Shown: in pieces, positions 1-5,080 of the stretch | Layout: every line of letters begins with the position of its first letter | How positions within the stretch are numbered: position 1 is the stretch's first letter | Source of the DNA: Oscillospiraceae bacterium | GTDB taxonomy: Bacteria > Bacillota > Clostridia > Oscillospirales > Oscillospiraceae | Reading direction: 5' to 3' | Assembly (NCBI GenBank): GCA_029009035.1 | Contig: JAQXJQ010000132.1 | Span: 1 to 5,080, forward strand | DNA: 5,080 nt | Program-made: the position numbers and the translations under genes | Notes under the pieces: generated by a model | Database searches by the model: none | What the model was told of the DNA's origin: nothing | The model's input: the letters and a program-made list of their open reading frames with translations, nothing else

Positions 1-27
1 CAGCGTGCGAGGAACGAGCCGCTGACT

Positions 28-97
28 GAGAGGGCCCATCTGCACCCTCTCCGTCAAAAACCAAAGATTTTTGCCACCTCTCCCAAAGGGAGAGGCA
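28..97. repeat. Probable dispersed intergenic repeat with alternative hairpins
   Basis: This non-coding stretch is built from pyrimidine- and purine-rich blocks that can pair in more than one way. GAGAGGG (28-34) is complementary to CCCTCTC (45-51). CCTCTCCC (77-84) is complementary to GGGAGAGG (88-95) across an AAA loop. The first pyrimidine block (46-52, CCTCTCC) could also pair with the purine block at 88-95. An A-run (56-60) and a T-run (68-72) sit between them. The CTCTCCC-AAA-GGGAGAG core preceded by a CCGTC motif resembles short palindromic repeats I know from intergenic regions of Oscillospiraceae genomes; that match is from memory. No second copy lies in this window, so repeat status is inferred from its form. 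Its left boundary may lie before position 1. Confidence 0.5.
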
Positions 98-102
98 AGG
101 CG

Positions 103-162
103 GCTGCGGGGCTTTTTTGGCGCGCCGAGTCGTCGCGCCCCACGAAAAAACAAGCCCGCAGC
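103..162. repeat. Long imperfect palindrome downstream of clpB
   Basis: Three nested complementary blocks are visible: GCTGCGGG (103-110) with CCCGCAGC (155-162), TTTTTT (113-118) with AAAAAA (145-150), and GGCGCG (119-124) with CGCGCC (134-139). The central loop is 125-133. The outer right arm is shared with the clpB terminator stem, so the two structures cannot form at the same time in one transcript. It may be part of the adjacent repeat element or a back-up structure behind the terminator. No function can be assigned from sequence alone. Confidence 0.4.
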
Positions 163-180
163 AGATTTTCTGCTGCGGGC
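145..180 (-). terminator. Rho-independent terminator of clpB
   Basis: On the minus strand, a 12-bp perfect GC-rich stem (169-180 with 154-165, three-base loop 166-168) is followed by a T-rich tail, TTGTTTTTT, at 153-145. The stem starts about ten bases after the clpB stop codon. Reading on the plus strand there is no T-run after the stem, so the terminator works in the clpB direction only. This is a textbook intrinsic terminator and marks the end of the clpB transcript. Confidence 0.9.
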
Positions 181-189
181 CCATCAAAC

Positions 190-2784
<2,595 letters not shown>

Positions 2785-2792
2785 AAACTCAA

Positions 2793-2799
2793 CTCCTTT
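2793..2799 (-). promoter_or_regulatory. Ribosome binding site fixing the clpB start
   Basis: On the minus strand the sequence AAAGGAG sits 8 nt before the ATG at 2784. A second in-frame ATG at 2778 would be 14 nt away, and the upstream ATG at 2865 has no such site, so 2784 is the preferred start. Confidence 0.85.
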
Positions 2800-2878
2800 G
2801 CCGGGCACAGGCTTTGCCCATGCCCTACTGCTATTTCTGAGGATAGTATATCCCCTTCGCGGCAAAATTCATGAACAG

Positions 2879-2905
2879 ATTGTAAACAATTAGCACTCTC
2901 ATCAA
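2879..2905 (-). promoter_or_regulatory. Possible clpB promoter overlapping CIRCE
   Basis: On the minus strand, TACAAT (2884-2879) matches the sigma-A -10 consensus at five of six bases. TTGATG (2905-2900), inside the CIRCE spacer, is a reasonable -35. The spacing is 15 nt, shorter than the preferred 17, which lowers confidence. HrcA bound to CIRCE would then cover the -35 and spacer, a sensible repressor position. A competing -10, TATACT (2850-2845), is a better hexamer but has no recognisable -35 at 16-18 nt. The transcription start is therefore uncertain. Confidence 0.35.
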
Positions 2906-2918
2906 GAGAGTGCTAATT
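2888..2918. promoter_or_regulatory. CIRCE operator (HrcA binding site) of clpB
   Basis: TTAGCACTC (2890-2898), a 9-nt spacer and GAGTGCTAA (2908-2916) match the CIRCE consensus at every position. The match extends outward by two more paired bases on each side (AA/TT), and the first and last two spacer bases also pair. The result is a 13-bp perfect stem with a 5-nt loop. CIRCE is the operator of HrcA, the repressor of class I heat-shock genes such as groESL and dnaK. Here it lies about 100 nt before the clpB start and after the Rrf2 gene stop, so clpB is the clear target. hrcA itself is not in the window. No CtsR-type tandem heptad was seen near it. Confidence 0.96.
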
Positions 2919-2937
2919 ACGGCATTTCTATTCTCTT

Positions 2938-3375
2938 TTACCCTACCGTCGGGCCGGCATCCTCCATCTGCCGCTGGTGCTCCACCAGATCGGCCAGGGT
3001 AATGCGGTCCACCACATCGGAGACGGCGCGATAGATCTCCTGCCAGAGCCAGACGGTGACGCACGCTCCGCTGCGGTCGCAGAAGGCGCCGTCGGTGGCG
3101 CACTCCACCGGGGCGAGGTCCCCCTCCAGCGGGCGGAGGATGTCCCCCACGGTGTATTCCTCCGGTGCGCGGGTGAGAAGATAGCCGCCTCCCGCTCCCC
3201 GGACAGAGCGCACCAGCCCCATACGGCTGAGGGGGGTGACGATCTGCTCCAGATACTTGTCGCTGACCTGCTGGCGCCGGGACACATCCTTGAGGGAGAC
3301 CGGTCCGTCCCCGCCGCAGCAGGCCAGATCCACCATCAGCCGCAGGGCATAGCGCCCCTTTGTCGATATCTTCAT
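2938..3375 (-). CDS. Rrf2-family transcriptional regulator with three-cysteine cluster motif
   Basis: Encodes 145 residues, normal for Rrf2 proteins (IscR, NsrR, CymR relatives). These are cytoplasmic dimeric winged-helix DNA-binding proteins. The N-terminus MKISTKGRYALR is the family signature. A helix-turn-helix spans about 26-50 (SLKDVSRRQQVSDKYLEQIV), followed by the wing SVRGAGGGYLL (57-67). C92, C99 and C105 form CX6CX5C, at the place where IscR and NsrR hold an Fe-S cluster. IscR itself has CX5CX5C, so cluster binding is likely but the signal sensed (cluster status, nitric oxide or redox) is not decided by sequence. The C-terminal helix (about 106-135, ending in ITLADLVE) is the usual dimer helix. 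The start at 3375 is supported by AAGGGAG (3391-3385) 9 nt upstream. No cysteine desulfurase or isc/suf gene follows it, which is unlike many iscR loci. It lies 153 bp upstream of clpB on the same strand. Confidence 0.93.
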   Translation of the reverse strand: MKISTKGRYALRLMVDLACCGGDGPVSLKDVSRRQQVSDKYLEQIVTPLSRMGLVRSVRGAGGGYLLTRAPEEYTVGDILRPLEGDLAPVECATDGAFCDRSGACVTVWLWQEIYRAVSDVVDRITLADLVEHQRQMEDAGPTVG

Positions 3376-3415
3376 CCCCAGCCTCTCCCTTCCGGACAGT
3401 TTTCCCATTGGTTCA

Positions 3416-3431
3416 GTATGCATTATCATAC
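3416..3431. promoter_or_regulatory. Possible operator dyad over the rrf2 -10 element
   Basis: GTATG (3416-3420) and CATAC (3427-3431) form an inverted repeat with a 6-nt AT-rich centre. The dyad covers the -10 hexamer of the Rrf2 gene promoter and the region just before its start of transcription. Rrf2 proteins often repress their own genes, so this is a plausible autoregulatory site. The arms are only 5 bp and it does not match the Escherichia coli IscR consensus in a way I can assert, so this remains a suggestion. Confidence 0.3.
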
Positions 3432-3453
3432 CACGGAATGGCCGGAATTTCAA
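3425..3453 (-). promoter_or_regulatory. Sigma-A-type promoter of the Rrf2 gene
   Basis: On the minus strand, TTGAAA (3453-3448) is followed by a 17-nt spacer and TATGAT (3430-3425). A TG one base before the -10 gives an extended -10 element. Each hexamer is one or two bases from consensus and the spacing is ideal. Transcription would start near 3418, giving a leader of about 43 nt with the ribosome binding site at 3391-3385. The promoter begins only 8 nt beyond the stop codon of the upstream 38-residue ORF. Confidence 0.75.
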
Positions 3454-3461
3454 TCTCTGCC

Positions 3462-3578
3462 TCAGGCGCTCAGGTCGGCAATTTCCTCCTCCGCCTCCCG
3501 CCAGGTATCCGCGGAAAAGCAGAACACGCCGTCCAGATATACCTCCACATGACCTCTCACCGATCTCAGTTCGTACAT
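3462..3578 (-). CDS. Small 38-residue protein of unknown function
   Basis: A complete ORF of 38 codons on the minus strand starts at the ATG at 3578 and ends in TGA at 3462-3464. The peptide begins MYELRSVRGH, continues with VEVYLDG, has FSADTW in the middle and ends in an acidic EAEEEIADLSA tail. Residues 2-22 alternate in a way that suggests two beta strands joined by a DG turn; about 25-36 should form a short acidic helix. There is one cysteine (C20), no signal peptide and no membrane segment. The ribosome binding site is strong: GGAAAGGAAG ends 8 nt before the ATG. Third codon positions are mostly G or C, as in the neighbouring genes. It lies just upstream of the Rrf2 promoter, same strand. 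I do not recognise a characterised family, though short proteins with a similar 'EVY-DG-F-FSADT-EA' pattern seem familiar from Clostridia. A leader peptide is an alternative. Confidence 0.62.
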   Translation of the reverse strand: MYELRSVRGHVEVYLDGVFCFSADTWREAEEEIADLSA

Positions 3579-3598
3579 TCCCCGCACTTCCTTTCCTT

Positions 3599-3621
3599 TT
3601 GACGGTTTGATCATACGTCAA
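3599..3621. promoter_or_regulatory. Inverted repeat and possible -10 upstream of the small ORF
   Basis: TTGACG (3599-3604) and CGTCAA (3616-3621) are perfect inverted repeats separated by 11 nt. On the minus strand the spacer holds TATGAT (3615-3610), a good -10 hexamer that would start transcription about 25 nt before the ORF at 3578. No convincing -35 is found 16-18 nt upstream (the bases there read GAAATA), so a factor might be needed for activity, or the dyad could be an operator. It is placed between the small ORF and the divergent helicase gene. Confidence 0.35.
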
Positions 3622-3685
3622 TATCTGTCCAATATTTCGGACTTTTCTCCCCCGGGACGGTCTGCACTTTTTCCATGTGTTTTGT

Positions 3686-3714
3686 TTGCCTTTTTCCGGG
3701 AAGTGTGGTATACT
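3686..3714 (+). promoter_or_regulatory. Extended -10 promoter of the DEAD-box helicase gene
   Basis: TTGCCT (3686-3691), a 17-nt spacer and TATACT (3709-3714), with TG one base before the -10, make a credible sigma-A-type promoter. Transcription would start around 3720-3722, leaving a leader of about 30 nt before the ATG at 3751. This rules out the in-frame ATG at 3715, which directly abuts the -10, and the one at 3607 as the main start. Confidence 0.75.
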
Positions 3715-3750
3715 ATGGCCGATTTGGATACGACAGAGAGGAACAAGATC

Positions 3751-4926
3751 ATGGAAATCAACGGTACTGAAGTACAGGAAGTGTATTTTTATAAAGATCT
3801 GGGGCTGTCCGAGGCCACTATGAAGGCCCTGGAGAAAAAGGGCTTCACCCAGGCCACCGCCATTCAGGGCGGCGCCATCCCCTTCTTCATGGATTGGAAG
3901 GATGTGGTGGCAAAGGCCCCCACCGGCACCGGCAAGACCTACGCCTTCGGCATCCCCATGGTGGAGCACATCGACCCCGCGCTTGACACTGTGCAGGCGC
4001 TGATCCTTGCCCCCACCCGGGAGCTGGCCATCCAGATCCGGGACGAGCTGCGGGACCTCTGCGCCTTCCGCGAGGGCGTGCGGGTGGTCTGCCTCTACGG
4101 CGGACAGCCCATCGACAAGCAGATCACCCAGCTCAAGGCCCACCCCCAGATCGTGGTGGCCACCCCCGGCCGCCTCATGGACCACATGAAGCGCCGCACC
4201 GTAAAGCTGGACAGCGTGCAGACCGTGGTGCTGGACGAGGCCGACCGGATGCTGGACATGGGTTTCATTCAGGACGTCACCCGTATTCTGGACCGGATGC
4301 CCCACCGCCGCAATCTGGGCCTGTTTTCCGCCACCATCAGCCGGGAGGTCATGGATATCTCCTGGGTCTATCAGCGTGACCCTGCGGAGATCACCGTCCG
4401 CCCCGTGGAGGAAAATCGCCCCGACATCCAGCAGTATCAGATCGAGCTGGACGGCCGGGAAAAGAAGCTGGACACCATGCTGGCTCTGCTGAACGGCGGT
4501 CAGTATGAGCGCGCCATCGCCTTCTGCAACACCAAGAATATGACCGACCGTCTGGCGGGCCTTTTGAAGATGAACGGCGTCTCCTGTGAGGCCATCCACG
4601 GCGATATCGCCCAGAAAGCCCGGGAGGCCGTCCTGAAGAAGTTCAAGGAGGGCAAGCTGCGGGTGCTGGTGGCCACCGACGTGGCTGCCCGCGGTCTGGA
4701 CATCGACGATGTGGATGTGGTGTTCAACTACGATGTGCCCGATGAGCAGGAGTACTACATCCACCGCATCGGCCGCACCGGACGGGCCAGAAAGCACGGC
4801 GTGGCCTACACGCTGGTGGCCTCGGTCACCGAGTCCATCAAGATGCGGGAGATCGCCCGCACCACCCGCGCCGAGCTGCAGCTGCTGAAATACGACAAGG
4901 ACGGCTGCCTGATGCTGGTGGAATAA
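3751..4926 (+). CDS. DEAD-box ATP-dependent RNA helicase
   Basis: Encodes 391 residues, essentially only the two RecA-like helicase domains. DEAD-box helicases use ATP to open short RNA duplexes in ribosome assembly, mRNA decay or cold adaptation, in the cytoplasm. Motifs in order: Q motif (GFTQATAIQ, 31-39, with Q39), motif I APTGTGKT (56-63), Ia PTRELA (88-93), GG (117-118), Ib TPGR (138-141), II DEAD (162-165), III SAT (193-195), IV AFCNT (257-261), V ATDVAARGLDI (308-318) and VI HRIGRTGRA (338-346). All are intact, so the enzyme should be active. There is almost no C-terminal tail after motif VI, so the RNA-binding extensions of CshA, DeaD or DbpA are missing; that prevents assigning a specific symbol. 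The start at 3751 is set by GAGGAA 7 nt before it and by the promoter at 3686-3714. A terminator follows the stop codon. It is transcribed divergently from the small ORF and rrf2. Confidence 0.95.
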   Translation: MEINGTEVQEVYFYKDLGLSEATMKALEKKGFTQATAIQGGAIPFFMDWKDVVAKAPTGTGKTYAFGIPMVEHIDPALDTVQALILAPTRELAIQIRDELRDLCAFREGVRVVCLYGGQPIDKQITQLKAHPQIVVATPGRLMDHMKRRTVKLDSVQTVVLDEADRMLDMGFIQDVTRILDRMPHRRNLGLFSATISREVMDISWVYQRDPAEITVRPVEENRPDIQQYQIELDGREKKLDTMLALLNGGQYERAIAFCNTKNMTDRLAGLLKMNGVSCEAIHGDIAQKAREAVLKKFKEGKLRVLVATDVAARGLDIDDVDVVFNYDVPDEQEYYIHRIGRTGRARKHGVAYTLVASVTESIKMREIARTTRAELQLLKYDKDGCLMLVE

Positions 4927-4939
4927 AAGCTGATCGCTC

Positions 4940-4974
4940 AGCCGGACATAATTTTTATGTCCGGCTGTTTTGTT
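4940..4974 (+). terminator. Rho-independent terminator after the helicase gene
   Basis: AGCCGGACATAA (4940-4951) pairs perfectly with 4955-4966 around a three-base loop, and is followed by GTTTTGTT (4967-4974). The stem is 14 nt beyond the helicase stop codon. The T-tract is interrupted by G, so some read-through is likely. The tract ends exactly where the ribosome binding site of the next gene begins, so the element could also act as an intercistronic attenuator. It has no T-tract on the minus strand. Confidence 0.85.
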
Positions 4975-4986
4975 AGGAGGTATGTT

Positions 4987-5080
4987 ATGAATATTCGCGT
5001 ACTGGCCGTGGGCGATGTGGTGGGCGAGTGCGGCATGGACTTTCTGCGCCGCAAGCTGCCCGGACTCAAAAAGCTGTACG
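4987..5080 (+). CDS. YmdB-like metallophosphoesterase (TIGR00282 type), 5' part only
   Basis: Only the first 31 codons are in the window; the gene continues past 5080. The peptide begins MNIRVLAVGDVVGECG and continues DFLRRKLPGLKK. The beta strand followed by GDVVG (9-13), with Asp10 as a likely metal ligand, and the LP-LKK-Y pattern closely resemble the start of Bacillus subtilis YmdB, a 2',3'-cyclic nucleotide phosphodiesterase linked to biofilm and motility decisions. The function of clostridial relatives is mostly untested. The start is certain: AGGAGG (4975-4980) lies 6 nt before the ATG. The gene sits 60 nt after the helicase stop codon, with a terminator between and no clear promoter of its own. 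Another metallophosphoesterase is possible, since only the N-terminus is seen. Confidence 0.8.
   Translation, partial: MNIRVLAVGDVVGECGMDFLRRKLPGLKKLY

Noticed and set aside
2785..2865. N-terminal extension of ClpB by 27 residues
   Set aside because: It would run through the leader, has no ribosome binding site, and the family N-terminus matches the start at 2784.
2945..3552. Plus-strand frames over rrf2 and the small ORF (starts at 2977 and 3360)
   Set aside because: They are antisense to supported genes, lack ribosome binding sites and show no recognisable domain.
3607..3750. Upstream in-frame ATGs of the helicase gene (3607 and 3715)
   Set aside because: The promoter at 3686-3714 starts transcription after both. 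Neither has a good ribosome binding site, and the added residues do not look like helicase sequence.
3376..4797. Long minus-strand open frame that would extend the Rrf2 protein to 619 residues
   Set aside because: The extra part is antisense to the DEAD-box gene and low in complexity. The family N-terminus, ribosome binding site and promoter all support the start at 3375.

Overview
The window is about 5 kb of GC-rich (roughly 60% by eye) bacterial chromosome. It looks like a Gram-positive anaerobe of the class Clostridia, probably a high-GC member of the Oscillospiraceae/Ruminococcaceae. The clues are a perfect CIRCE operator, a clostridial-type Rrf2 regulator, strong AGGAGG-like ribosome binding sites, a YmdB-family gene start, and a CTCTCCC-AAA-GGGAGAG dispersed-repeat hairpin of a kind common between genes in those genomes. 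The taxonomic call is an inference; no rRNA or other marker gene is present.

Layout. Positions 1-189 contain no gene. They hold a repeat-like set of small hairpins, a long imperfect palindrome and the terminator of clpB. The minus strand then carries three genes, listed here from left to right: clpB (190-2784, full-length disaggregase), an Rrf2-family regulator with three cysteines that could bind an Fe-S cluster (2938-3375), and a 38-residue small protein (3462-3578). Transcription of these runs right to left. A 172-bp divergent control region (3579-3750) separates them from the plus-strand genes: a DEAD-box RNA helicase (3751-4926) followed by a hairpin terminator and the first 31 codons of a YmdB-like phosphodiesterase that runs off the window.

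How the parts work together. The clpB leader holds a perfect HrcA operator (CIRCE), so this chaperone appears to belong to the HrcA heat-shock regulon. The Rrf2 gene has its own good sigma-A-type promoter with a small dyad over the -10 element, which suggests autoregulation. The DEAD-box gene has an extended -10 promoter that settles its start codon at 3751. The YmdB-like gene has a strong ribosome binding site directly against the U-tract of the preceding terminator, so it is probably expressed by read-through or by a promoter I could not identify.

Overall this is mostly a housekeeping and stress-response region. I found no mobile element, CRISPR array, defence system or RNA gene. The least-described items are the 38-residue ORF, the paired dyads in the divergent control region, and the arrangement of rrf2 upstream of a CIRCE-controlled clpB.
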